The position numbers were made by a program, and so were the translations under genes. DNA of 64,000 nt from Paratrimastix pyriformis (taxonomy: Eukaryota > Preaxostyla > Paratrimastigidae): assembly GCA_027972325.1 (NCBI GenBank), contig JAPMOS010000059.1:62001-126000 (forward strand), in the 5' to 3' direction. Below, one piece after another: positions 10,701 through 22,384 of the stretch (the stretch's first letter is position 1; each line of letters begins with the position of its first letter). The notes under the pieces are model-generated. The model was not told the DNA's origin. It ran no database searches and worked only from the letters and a program-made list of their open reading frames with translations.

Positions 10701-12654
10701 ATGCGGCAAGCTCACCCGCCTCCGACCTTTCTTCCACGGTTTACCCTGTGTCATCATAAAGCTGCTGTCTCTTGCGTCAGGTTTTCCCCAAATGGCGCCT
10801 TCGTTGCATCAGGATGTCTGTGCGGTTGTTGTCCTTTTTTTCAAACGATCTCAACTTTCCTTAGCTGCCGATCGTGTTGTTAACGTTTATAATATCGAAA
10901 ATGGCAACCTCTGGCGGATCATCCCACCATCCCAACCGGGAGCCGGTCACTCGCAGGGGATTAACGAGCTCTCCTGGACGACAGACAATCGGTCAGTCCT
11001 GCGTGCTTTCATCGTGACCTCAGTCTTATTATGCCGATTCGCAGCCATATTTGTACAGGCTCAGATGATCGCACAGGTCCCTTTCCCATTCCCTTTTCTG
11101 GGTCGCCTCACTCTTTCTGTTTTAGTCCGAATATGGGATGTGGATATGACCAAGCAATTGGCCGTGCTGAAAGGCCACACGGGTTACGTCCACTCGGTTG
11201 CCTTCAGCCCCCAGCCGAACATCATCGCCAGCGGGTCGTATGACGAGACCATCCGACTCTGGGACACCACGTCTGTCCTGCCCCGGCCCTTCCTGCAGAC
11301 TCTGACCCCACGGATTCGCTCCTAGAACGGGAACCTGCTGCCGGGTCATCAAAGCCCACACGGAGCCCGTGACTTGTGTCAGCTTCAACAAGGACGGCAC
11401 CCAGCTCCTCAGCTCCAGCATGGACGGGCTTTGGTTCGCACTTTCCGCCTCCTGCCCTGTCCGCCCTGCGCACGCATGCCACATGTACGCACACCTCCTG
11501 TCATTTGTGATCGGCGGCCCCATGGTCACGAGATGTGCTTCATTTGAACGCATCTGCCTCCGTTACGACACATCTGCCTCACCCTGTGACTTCTCTCCCT
11601 TGAGTATGTATTGAACACACCTGCACAGCTGTCACACAACACACCCCGGTCCATCTCTCTTCCGGTATCGACACAGCCGAAACACATCCTGGGTCCCCAT
11701 GTTGATCAGGAGATCCGATCTTCTTCGCATTCCCCCCCCCCCCCCCCCCCCCCCCCCCCACCCGCCCAGTCGAATCTGGGACACGGCCACGGGCCAGTGC
11801 ATTAAATCGCTGGGGGACCCGGAGAATATGGAACCCGTGGGTCATAGCCTCTTCAGCCCCAACGGGAAATTCCTGCTGGCCTCCAACCTCAACAGCCAAA
11901 TCCGCCTGTGGGATATTAACGGTCCGCAGTCGGGGATGGGCAGGGGGCAGGCGGTTTGAATGCCACTGCCCGTTTCGACATCCCTGTTGCGCGTGTCTGC
12001 GTTCGTGTTTTGATTTTTCGCGAGTTCGGCAGATTTTTGTGATTCTTGTTTACCACCGGCCCCAAGTTCGCTCAGCTGTGTGCCATTCACGATCCTTGCT
12101 GTCCGATTGATCCAGCCCCTCTGCTCCACACACCATTTCATGACGCATCGCATCTTCTGTCCGTCTGACCACCGCCACCCGTCCCAGGAACCTGCCCGAA
12201 ACGGTACGTGGGGCACATCAACACCCAGTACTGCATCACATCGGCGCTGCTCATGCCCCTGGCGGACAAGTTTGTCGTCTCGGGCAGCGAGGACGGGATG
12301 GTCCACGTGTGGAACCTGCAGACGCGCGAGTGTGTCCAGAGGCTCCGCGGGCACAGCGGTCTGCCCGTCCATTCCGCCAACCCGCTCATCCCATGCGTAC
12401 CCTTCCCAGCCCCCGTGATTGCGGTGTCCGTGCACCCGACCCAGCCCTGCATTGCCTCGGCTTCGCTCGACGGCACCGTGCGCGTGTGGCAGCACCCGGA
12501 CTCGGCCACCCCCGTGACCCACCAAGTCATGGCCGCCGCGGATTGGCAGGCTCCACCAATGGCCCCGGCCTGTGTGCCGAACTCGGCCGATCAGCCGCCA
12601 GTACAGAGCGGGGCCGCACCTCCACAGGCCACAACGGCGGCAGGGGGGCAATAG
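10701..12654 (+). CDS. WDR5: WDR5-like seven-bladed WD40 protein
   Basis: Eight exons: 10701-10815, 10865-10991, 11045-11076, 11126-11270, 11326-11433, 11770-11921, 12188-12358 and 12410-12654. Every junction preserves frame, and the acceptors are AG. The repeats follow WDR5 blade by blade: KAAVSCVRFSPNGAFVASGS, DDRTVRIWDVDM, GHTGYVHSVAFSPQPNIIAS, the KAHTEPVTCVSFNKDG blade, CRIWDTATGQCIKSL, KFVVSGSEDGMVHVWNLQTR and IASASLDGTVRVW. WDR5 is the core scaffold of SET1/MLL H3K4 methyltransferase and other chromatin complexes; that role is inferred from similarity. A Pro/Ala/Gln-rich tail of about 45 residues follows the last blade. Introns 5 and 6 are long: one contains a poly-C run before its AG, and the other holds a copy of the dispersed intronic repeat. 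A close WD40 paralogue such as SWD3 cannot be excluded. Confidence 0.85.
11985..12140 (+). repeat. Dispersed intronic repeat, copy 1 (WDR5 intron 6)
   Basis: This copy shares ordered blocks with 18327-18500 and 62897-63056: GTGTCTG, TTTTGATTTTT, GCGAGT, TTTTGTGATTCTTGTT, CCCCAAGTTCGCTCA, CTGTCCGATTGATC and a CACACACC-like end. All three lie in introns in the sense orientation. This is the most diverged copy. Confidence 0.75.
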
Positions 12655-12894
12655 ATTTGATCGCAGGATTGATCGTGCGGGACGGTTCGGTTCGGGGTTC
12701 GTGGAGAGAAAAATCATTGGATGTGCAGCGGGCGTCCGATTCGAGATCGTCGCTGATCACCTCAAATCGATCGATTATTTGATATACAAAAGCGCATGCG
12801 CCTGGCGCAGGGAATGTCCGTGCGGGCATCGATTTGTCCCACCGTGCAAGGGGAAGGTGTGCCGATGAGGCTATTGGCGGACTGAAGACGAGCA

Positions 12895-14416
12895 ATCGAC
12901 GCACGTTTTTGCAAACCTTACCTAAACCTCAACGGGGTCGAAATCCTAAATTCGCCTCTGCGGTCGGGTTATCTAAAGGTGTTTGGCCTAATCTTAAGGT
13001 AAGGTTTGACTTTTAACCCTTCCTTAAGCTTTCCGTTGAGCTTAACCTCGAAGGCAAAAAGGTTATCATAAGGTTTTCATGCCTTTTCCCTTTCTTAAGC
13101 TTTTCAGAAAGCTTACCTTCTGGGATGAAAGAGGTTATCTTAGGGTTTCGAAAAAGCTGAACTCGGTCTGGAGTGCTATATCGGTATCATTGGGTCATCC
13201 CACCGCCACCCCTCTCCGTCATCTCTCTGGGCTCACAGGTGTCCGCCCCGGCGCGCTCAATGACCTCATCACGACCCTCTGCTTGATCGCCTTCACCAGC
13301 ATGTGCAACCCACACCCCTACATCCTCCCGTGGCCCCTCATCCACCCCGACGTTCTCCTCCTGATTTGGCCGCCGACGCTGGCGTGTCCTGACTGCTGGG
13401 TCTGTCGCCGGAGCTTTTGCACTGGCCACGCCCACAGTCTGCCATCGATGTCATTGAGGTCCATCACCCGCCGCTCCAAACATCACCACCATCATTCAAA
13501 TGGCATCGCCGCGTACCATTCCCTCTCTGGACATGCGAGAACGCCTCCTTTGACAAACAGGAAGAGTCTGAGCCACCTCAGGAAAACACGTCCGTCCGCG
13601 CCTTTTTCATTGTTTGAGGTGTTGTTGTTGCAGGAACCTATCTCATAACATTGTTCGTGTTTGGATTTCTCTTCCATTTTCATTTCTCTCTGTTCTTTTA
13701 CGGGCAGGTTTGACTTTGGCCCCCTTCCTCACGCTCTCGGCCATCTCGTGCTTGCTAGGCCATCTCGTCCTGTGCTCGGCCAAGTCTTGGAGTGCGGTGG
13801 TGCGGTCTGGTTTCCAGCGAATTTCCAAGCCGTTCCTTCCGCTGCATTTCCTCTGAACTTTGCGCTGACCATTTCCGATGAAGCGCGCTCTCAACAAGAC
13901 CTCAACAAGACCGTGTCGACCCGCTGTCTCCTCCCAAGCTTTCGCTCCACGTTCGAGAGGATCTCGTAAAGCTGGGACTCCAGATCGGATGAACCAGTTA
14001 ATCAGTTGAATCTTTCCTTTCCTTCACCGTCCCTCCCTCTCTTCCATTTTCTCGCACTGTCTTCCCCGCAAATATACGCTTGCCATTTTCTTCGATTCAG
14101 AATTTTCGCATATCCTCCCTTCAGTTCGGGCAATGATCTGAGTGTCGGGTATGGCGTAAAACTGACTGCAGGGGCAGCGCAATACTTACGGCTTGGTCGA
14201 TGCAAGAACCAATTACCACCTTTTGGGAAGAGGTTCCTTTCAGCTCTTCCAAAAAGCTTATCATAGGGTTTGGGGCGAAAAGGTTAACGTGAGCTTAACG
14301 GGAAACGCCACCTTGTCAATTCCAGGTCGGATTTTAATCTTATCATAAGGTTAACAAAAGCCCTCGAAGACCTTAACCTTTGGGTTACCATAACATTCCC
14401 AGGAACGTGCGTCGAT
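12895..14416. mobile_element. Candidate non-autonomous inverted-repeat element, about 1.5 kb
   Basis: The ends form a perfect 13-bp inverted repeat: ATCGACGCACGTT at 12895-12907 and its reverse complement at 14404-14416. Inside, both ends are AT-richer than the host and full of AAGGTTA / TAACCTT and CTTAAGC motifs in opposing orientations, for example AGGTTATCATAAGG on the left and CTTATCATAAGGTTAAC on the right, giving a diverged long inverted repeat. The GC-rich middle has hydrophobic open frames (near 13230-13400 and 13700-13860) that I cannot assign to a transposase. No clear target-site duplication is visible. It sits between WDR5 and the UAP gene, about 55 bp upstream of the first UAP ATG I can place. 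It could instead be a host segment with chance inverted ends. Confidence 0.4.
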
Positions 14417-14470
14417 CACAGTCCAAAAACTGACCCAGGATAACGTCTGCCCCCCTGGTTCATCTGGCTA

Positions 14471-16393
14471 ATGCAGGTTGACGTTGCAACCCGGGCGATT
14501 CGGGAGCTCCTTCATCTCCCCCTCTCCGCTGATGATGTGGCTGTTCGGAATAAATGTGAGGAGCTTTCGCATGGTTTGGCATTTGGCAACTTCCCCCCTC
14601 ATTTCGACGCACCATTGTAGTTACCTTCGCCGATGCTCAGCCGCTTTTGGATGGCATTCATACGCTCTCGTCGATGAATGCTGATACTCAAAGGTCATAC
14701 CGACGCATCGGTTTGGAAGCCATCTCTCGGCGGGAAGTTGGCATCATCATCATGGCCGGCGGGCAGGTTTGAAATGAGGCTCTTCCGTTGCGTTTCTATC
14801 GGTGATGAATAGGGAACACGGTTGGGTTCCGATAAAATTAAGGGCGCTTTTGATATCCAGCTCCCCTCGCACAAGTCACTGTTTCAGGTGCTCTGCGAGC
14901 GAATGTTGACTCTGCAAAGGCTCGCTGGTCTGTTTTTTGTTGTTGATGATGGTTGTTGTTCTGACCCGAGATTTTTTTTGCTTGTTGGTTAGGACCTTCG
15001 GCGATCATTCCCTTGTACGTGATGACTTGTGATCTCAATGAGACCGAGACCCGCATCTTTTTCGAAGAACACAACTTCTTCGGCCTGGATCCCACTGCCG
15101 TGCTGTTCTTTTCGCAGGGCGTCCTGCCCTGCGTCGACATGACGACGGGCGGGTTCCTTCGCGACGAGAACGACATGGTCCGTCTGGAAGGTTGACCCAT
15201 CCTCCGACCTCCTTCTCCCTAGATTTCCGCGTCTCCGAACGGAAACGGCGGGATCTACCAGGGTCTGACACTTCTCCTCGCCCTTTGTCCATCTCACATC
15301 TGGTTCCCACTCCCAGCCTTGTCGGAGACCGGTATGCTGCGGGATATGACCCAGCGGGGTGTGAAATACCTGCACGCGTTCAGTATTGACAATATCCTCT
15401 GCAAGTCTGCTCTGAGCCGGTGCGGCCGACGTCATGAAATTTTTTTTGTTTCCACAGGGTTGCGGATCCGCTCTTTATGGGGCTGTGCATCTCCCAGCAT
15501 GCCGACTGCGCCGCCAAGGTGATCACCAAGGTCGGCCCTTCTCACTCCAGAGGCCTCTCTGACCCCCCCCCCCCCCCCCCCCCCACCACCACCACCACCA
15601 CCAACAAAAGCGGCACCCCCACGAGCGGATGGGCGTCCTCTGCCGAGATTCGGCCGGCCGCCCCGGGGTTGTGGAGTACAGCGAGATCACGGAAGAGCAG
15701 GCTTGCCTCCGCATCCCCGGGCCGAAGGGCGCGTGCGAAGGGGAGGCCCCGCTGGCCTTCCGGGGGGCGTGCATCTGCAATCACTTCTACTCGCTGGAGT
15801 TCCTGCAGGAATGCGTCCAGCTGGTCTCCCGGATGAAGTCTGTGTCGGGTCGTCTTGGTCTTTCCAGCCCCAACACACGCTCGTCACTCCCAAAAGGCTG
15901 CACATTGCCAAGAAGCAGGTTCCCTTCCGCGAAGATGGCCGGATCAAGCAGCCCACGGGTAACAACGCCTTCAAAATCGAGCTGTTCTTCTTTGACGTCC
16001 TCGAATTCACTCGTCATTTTTGTGCCCTTGAGGTCTGTTTTGTTCTTTTTTATTATTAAATTCGTTTTCACTGTGCCCGAGCAGGTTGGTCGCGAAGAGG
16101 AGTTCTCCCCGGTGAAGAATGCCACCGGAGGCGACTCTCCCCAAACTGCCCGCGACGCTCTTTCTGCGTTGCACGCCCGTTGGCTTGAAGCAGCGGGTGG
16201 CCGAACGAGTCTGTTCTCTTGTTTTTTGACGATGACACATCATTCCGCGGCCTTGGTTTTAGCTGGGGAAGGCCTGGTCGAGATCTCCCCTCTGTTGAGC
16301 TACGAGGGTGAGAATCTGAATTTTGTGGCTGGGAAGTCGTTCCAGCGGCCAGTTTGTCTTTCCGCACCCGAGGAGGCCACCCAAAAAGAATAA
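14471..16393 (+). CDS. UAP1: UDP-N-acetylhexosamine pyrophosphorylase
   Basis: Eleven exons (14471-14555, 14621-14766, 14813-14927, 14993-15177, 15223-15262, 15317-15404, 15458-15530, 15611-15823, 15868-16032, 16085-16208, 16263-16393) join to about 454 aa. The signature loop is split by an intron: GIIIMAGGQ then [11 protein letters not shown]. It is followed by [83 protein letters not shown] and [13 protein letters not shown]. The enzyme makes UDP-GlcNAc (or UDP-GalNAc) from UTP and the sugar 1-phosphate in the cytosol, for glycans and GPI anchors. The N-terminus is some 20-30 residues shorter than animal UAP1, so an upstream exon may be missing near the candidate element. The intron at 15531-15610 contains poly-C and CCA repeats. 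Confidence 0.9.
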
Positions 16394-16674
16394 CCTGTTG
16401 TAAGTTACCATAGAGTATGGGCGATTATCTTTTTTGTTTGTTTCATATTTTCCACGCTTGAAGAATTTGTCACCCCACAACATTGAAGCTTTTGGGGTGG
16501 TTTTCTCTTCTTGTAAGTTTGACCGAACACGAGCGAGCAAGAGACCCGGCGAAGTGGGTATAACCGGTGAGCGAACTCTATCTTTTTCAAATCGAAAAAA
16601 CTCAGCAAACGGAAACAGGAGGGAGCGAAGTCTGTTCAATTCTGAATCTTCTTCCTCTCAATTCTCTTCTGCAG

Positions 16675-19600
16675 TCGTCCTCTATTTCTCCCAAGGCCGC
16701 GATTGCCCCTGAATCCGAGATACCTTCTCGCTCCACGGCTACCGAGTCCACTGCCTCCACTGTCTCTCCTGACCTCGAAACATCAACCAATCCATCGGCC
16801 CCTTCTTCTTCTCCTCATCAAAGCGAAACTTCCTCCGAGCATGGCCATGCTCCGGTATCCACCCCGCCCCCAGCCAGTAGCCCGCGCGCCCACCGCCAGA
16901 CATCATCTCTCGACGTAGCGCCAACTCGCAATTTGCGCTCACGAGCGACTCCCACCCCGGCCAAACCAACCACACGAAAGCCGGCCACGAAAGCCGCGGC
17001 TCCCCGGGTGAAACAGGCCGCCAAGCCCAAGGGCAGAGCCACCAAGCCCAAAAAGAAGGCCGACGAGGACAAGGACGACGACGAGGAAGGCCACGTCATC
17101 GTGCCCACGACGAGCGAGGAAAGCGACGAGAATGACGAGGAGAGCAGCGAGGAGGCGAGCAGTGACGAGAGCGGGGGCAAGTCTTCGAGCAGCAGCGAGG
17201 AGGAGGACGAGTCTGAGAGTACAACCCCCGGGGCCACAGCCACACCCAAGGTTTGTCCCCATTTTTTTGCGACAGGCCAGGCATATTGTCATCGTGATCG
17301 CTCCTCCTCTGTTATCCGCGCATCATCCCGGGGTGAACCCCTTCCCATCCACCGCCCTTCCCCTTCGCAGCATCCCAAAAAGCCGCCCGCCGCCAAGGCC
17401 GGGAAGGCAGGAGGGCCCTCGGCCACCCGTGCTGCGGCCCCCGCAGCAGCCAGCAAACCACGAGGAGCCTCGGCGCCATCATCCGCCAAGCCGGCCGCCT
17501 CACGGACCCCGGCCAAGTCCCCGCCCACCGCCAAATCGGGGGCCAGTCATGCCGCCGGGGCCAAGGCCACCGCCGGAGCCGGGGCCGCCAAGGGGACGAC
17601 GCCCCGCTCCCACGCCAAGGGGGCCAGGGAGAGGGAGAGGGAGAAGGAAAGGGAGAAGGAGAGGGAGAAGGAGAAGGAGAAGGAGAAGGAGAAGAAGGTG
17701 GTCAAGGATGATGATGGTGGCGAGGAGGCGGACAAGGAGAAGGGCAAGGAGAAGGAGAAGGAGGAGGCGGAGAAGGAGAAAGACAGCAAGAAGAAGAACG
17801 CGACCGAGGCGGCGGAGGCCAAGGCAGCGGCAATCCCCCCGGCGGTTGAGGTCAGCGCCGATTCCAAGCCTACTCCCCCATCGCCCGACACTTCCCTCCC
17901 GGCCGCCTCCCCGGCCGCCCCTGCCGAGCCCGAGACAAGCCCGCCCAGCAGCGGGCCCCGCCCTCGCAAGGGTCGCCGGACCCCAACAAGCAGCGCGCCC
18001 AAGACCAAGACACCGCGCGCCCCTGAGCCGAAGGAGCCGGCTGCTGCTGCCGCTGTTGCTGTTGCTGCTGCTGCTGCTGCGAGCGAGGGTGAGGATGACG
18101 AGGAGGAGCAGACCGAGGACGATGAGCGCGCTGCCAAGGCCCAGCAGGCCGCCGCCCGGGCGCCGCCGGCCGCCGAGGCAACCGCCCCGCCAACCGGGGC
18201 CGCCGGCCAGGCTGCTACTGCCGCGGGGATGTCGACGTCCGCTGGGGCATCCAGTGCCGCGATCCCCAAAGACAAAGAGGTCGGTCGGACGGCCCTCAGA
18301 CACCCAGCCCCTCAGACGCGCCCGAGCTTGACTCACTTGCATGCCTCCCTGTGGGTGTCTGTGTTTGATATTTTTTTTGCGAGTCATCTTCATCGTTTTG
18401 TGATTCTTGTTCGCCCACCGGCCCCCCCCAAGTTCGCTCAAGCTGTGCGTCATTGGAGACCCTTCCTGTCCGATGGATCAGCCCCTTTGCACAACACACA
18501 CACACACCCCAAACCTGGACCTTCCCCCCCTCCCCCCTCCCCCTCCCCCCAAACACAACAATACTCTCTGAGAACCTCACTCACCTTGCTGTCGTGCGCT
18601 CTCCCACCGCTTTGCTTCCCCGGCAGGATCAGCCCGACACCGAGCCTGCGGTCAAGTCTGCCCGGGGCGGCGGCGCCAAGGGTCGCCGGGGCGGCAGCGG
18701 CAGCACCAAAGTCAAGAAGGGCCGCGCCAGCTCGCCCGTCCGCCTGGGCAGCCCGCTGGTCTCCATCCCCCCGGAGCTGCTCGACCAGGACAACCTGCCC
18801 ATCCGGGGGGTCACCACCCGTGCCGGCACCTCGCGCGGGGGCCCCCGGGCCGCGACCCAGTCCAAGCTTGCCGGCACCAAGCACGCCGCCGAGGGCCCGG
18901 CACCCGAGAGCGACCACGCGCGCGCCAAGGTCGAGGAACCGACTGCTCCGGCGGGTGGCGCGACCCCAGGGGCGGGAGCCACAGCCCCGCCACCAGCACC
19001 ATCCGCCTCGGATCTCAACAACGCCGACCTGGTGCCGACCCTGGGCGCGTTGGCCCCGACTGTCGTTGTTCCCGTTGAGCCCGCCGGATCCGTGGCCGCG
19101 GAGACAGCCCCCCCGACCAGCAGCCCACCCGCTGACCTGCCCGCCGGCCCGCCCGCATTAACATCAGCAGACAGCACACAGCCAACCACACCGCCTGGCG
19201 ACACGGCTGATGCTGCGCTGACGATGCCGCCGCCTGCTCCCGGAGAAGCGGCCGCACCGGCTTCATCACCACCGGCGCTGGCTGCACCTCCCCCCGAGGC
19301 CCCGATGGCCTCCCAGCCCCCCAGCGCCGCCCCGCCCGCCGACCAGCCGCCGCCCGCCGTGGACAACGCCCGGCCCCGACGCCGCCGGCGCGACCTGAAC
19401 TTGGAGCTGTTTAACGAGGCCTCGGAGTTCCAGGTGCGGCCCGACTTGGACCACCCCACCGACCCGGCCCCGGGCGGCCCCGTTGAGGAACCCGTGCCCC
19501 TGGAGCGCAAGCGGACGGCCAAGCAGATGGCCGCGGAGGCGCTGGAAGGCCCCGTGCCGGGGCGGCAGCGGGGCAGGCGGGGAGGCAGGGCGCGCGGGGG

Positions 19601-19692
19601 CAGGGTCGGCCGGCCGAATAAGAAGCGGATCAACTCGTCCGATGAGGAGACCGAGGAGGCTGACGAGACGGCAGCAGCATCGGGGGTTCGGG
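16675..19692 (+). CDS. Long disordered protein region with acidic, Lys/Glu-rich and AT-hook-like segments; start and end unresolved
   Basis: Three coding blocks are well supported by frame: 16675-17250, 17371-18279 and 18627 to about 19692. Intron 17251-17370 has donor GTTTGT; intron 18280-18626 (donor GTCGGT) contains dispersed repeat copy 2. A short coding exon ending at 16629 precedes, but no in-frame ATG is visible, so the 5' end is open. Composition is Ser/Thr/Pro first, then Ala/Lys, an acidic Asp/Glu/Ser patch, a REREKEREKE charged helix, Ala/Pro stretches, and a basic end with GRRGGRARGG and RVGRPNKKR, which look like AT-hooks. Unspliced, it ends at a stop near 19758 after an unnatural hydrophobic tail; spliced, it could continue across the microsatellite intron into GCN5. 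No catalytic domain is present. Confidence 0.55.
18327..18500 (+). repeat. Dispersed intronic repeat, copy 2
   Basis: The sequence runs from CTTGACTCACTTGCATGCC through TGTGTTTGAT, GCGAGTCAT, TTTTGTGATTCTTGTTCGCC, CAAGTTCGCTCAAGCTGTGC, GACCCTTCCTGTCCGAT to a CA-rich end. It is very close to copy 3 at 62897-63056. It lies inside the intron at 18280-18626, in the sense orientation. Confidence 0.85.
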
Positions 19693-19763
19693 CCGATGGG
19701 TCGTTCGTGTTGTTGGTTGCAATCGGTGTGGGTTGCGATTGGTGTTGGTTGTTCAATTGACCG

Positions 19764-19967
19764 GAGGTGATGGTGGTGATGGTGATGGTGGTGGTGATGA
19801 TGATTGTGGCTGGATGGGTGATGATGAGTGATGGGTGATGATGATGACTGGATGATGATGATGACTGGATGATGATGATGACTGGATGATGATGATGACT
19901 GGATGCTGATGACTGGATGATGATGATGACTGGATGGCTGGATGATGATGACTGGATGGCTGGATGA

Positions 19968-20054
<87 letters not shown>

Positions 20055-20230
20055 CGGATGATGATGATGATCGGATGATGATGATGATCGGATGATGATG
20101 ATGATCGGATGATGATGATGATCGGATGATGGATGACAACTGGCGATGACTGAATGGTGACTGGATGATGACTGGATAATAGCTGGTGGTTGGTGGTTGG
20201 TGGTTGGTGGTTGGTGGTTGGTGGTGGATG
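19764..20230 (+). repeat. ATG/GATGATGACTG microsatellite block with TGGTGGT tail
   Basis: Arrays of GATGATGATGACTG, then pure ATG repeats (about 19969-20052), then GATCGGATGATGAT units, then GGTTGGT units. It lies between the disordered exon ending near 19692 and the GCN5 exons. Long His, Ile or Asp open frames here are products of the repeat. Confidence 0.9.
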
Positions 20231-20404
20231 TGAAGTTAGGGCTCATGGCCTCCACCATCTCCTCGCCCCCCTCCTCCCTCCTCGCATCCGCAGACCCCGG
20301 CCTCCACGACGGCCGCTCCCGGCCCTCCCTCGCTCCACCTCGCCCCTCCTCCTCCCCCGCCCCCCCGATCAAGGTGGCCCTGGATGACATCGCCCCCGGC
20401 GCAG

Positions 20405-22322
20405 CCGGCGCCTGGCCGAACAGGGCGATGTCGACCTGGCCCGGGCACTGTCGATCAGCCTGCAGGAGGGATACCGGCGAGGTGCCGGCATTCCCGAACC
20501 GACTCTGCCTGACCTGCCGCTTGCCGTCCCGAGTCGGGACGAGCCTGCCGCTGCTCAGGCACCCGAGACGCCCCAACAACAACAACCACCACCGCCCGCC
20601 CCGCCCGTGCTCGCAGTCCCGCCGCCACCGCCTCCACCGCCTCCACCACCACCGCCACCACCACCCGCCCCGCCCTCGCCCCCCATCCCGCCGCGCACCG
20701 CGAGTCGCCGCCGAGCCAAAAAACCCACTGCGGAGACGCTCCTCCCACCACCCGCCGCTTCCCCGCTGCACCCCCGTCCTCCCGTCCCCTCGCCCTCGCC
20801 CTCGCCCCCCGGTGGCTAACCCCGCCGGCCTCCGTGGCTGAGACCGGGGCCATCGCCACCATCCCCGCTCCCACCACCACGACCCCGAACCTTCGGTCTC
20901 GTTCACCCCGGCATACGAACCTCAGCCCAGCCCTGCGGCAAGCCCCGCCCTGCCTGCCCGTGCGGCCTCCGCCCCGGACACGGTCGAACTGATGGACATG
21001 GTCCCACTTGGGCAGCCGACCTGCCCCGGGTGGACGAGCCGGTCCGTTTGATGTGGTGGCTATCCCCCCAGAGCACATCGCCCTTCTCATGCCGCTCTGC
21101 TGCCATGTTCCTCCCCTCCCCCCTCCCTCCCCCATTCGCAGCCTGAGGACTGCCAGAGCACGTCACGTGAACACGTCCCCGAGTCGATGGAGGTCCGTTG
21201 CTGTTGGTGCGCCGCTCCCGTTACCCCCCATCGCCAACATCACCCCCATCGCCAACATCACCACCACCACCACCACCACCCCCATCCCCATCAGCCCCAT
21301 CCATCAACTTCATCATCCCCATCATCCCCATCATCCCCATCATCCCCATCATCCCCATCGTCCCATCAACCCCACCATCCCGATCTCGACTGGCTGCCGG
21401 CGGGCGACGTGATCAACAACGTGATTTTCCAATCGGATGGACCCGTCTCATCGTCATCGCCTTTTCCCCGTCTTGCGCGACGGCGGGTTCCCTGGGGGTG
21501 TGTCTGCAATCTGGTGATGAGCGCAGAAGGACGGTGTCCTCCGGTTTGTGGTGGTGCGCAACAACGGGGAGACCCAGAACATGGTGTGGCTGGTGGCCCT
21601 GAAGAACCTCTTCGCCCGCCAGCTGCCCCGGATGCCCCGCGAGTACATTGTCCGGCTGGTCTTCGACAGGTCTGCATCGCCCCCCGGTTATAACCACCCT
21701 GCCCACGCATGCATGAGATACATCAGATGCCCCGCGAGTACATTGTTCGGCTGGTCTTCGACGGGTCTGGATCACCGCCACCACGGTTATAACCACCCCG
21801 GTGATCCCAACACCTTCCACACTGCACGCATACATGCCCCCATCGTCCGGCTGGTCTTCGACAGGTCTGCATCACCATCACCCCGGTTATAACCACCACG
21901 CAGACATGCACGCACACACCCTCGCCCGTCTCTGGGCCCTCTGCTCCCAGAGCTCTATCGCAGACCATGGGTATACACCACCCCGGTTATATACACACCA
22001 CCACACACAGGCATACCCCCATGGTCAGCGTGTCACCTCACCGCACTCACCATGTTCGATTCTCCTCCTCCTCCTCCCCCCCCCTCCCCGCGTACGTTCG
22101 CATCGTCAACTGGTGCCGTTTTGCCGTCCCGGACATCCAACGACCAGGAACCATCATTCGATGGTGGCCATCAAGAACTACCGCCAGGTCCGTCCACCCC
22201 CACCCCTACCCCACCGCCCACCTCCCATCCCGCTCCCACCCCCATTCCCGCTCGCTGTGCTAGCCGTGATCCCGCCATCACCATCTCACCCATGCTCGTC
22301 GTCGTCGTCGTCGTCGTCGTCG

Positions 22323-22384
<62 letters not shown>

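Noticed and set aside
13079-13648. Hydrophobic plus-strand open frame as a gene inside the candidate element
   Set aside because: It crosses the AT-rich arm and shows no transposase or other family motif; a few plausible segments are not enough for a call.
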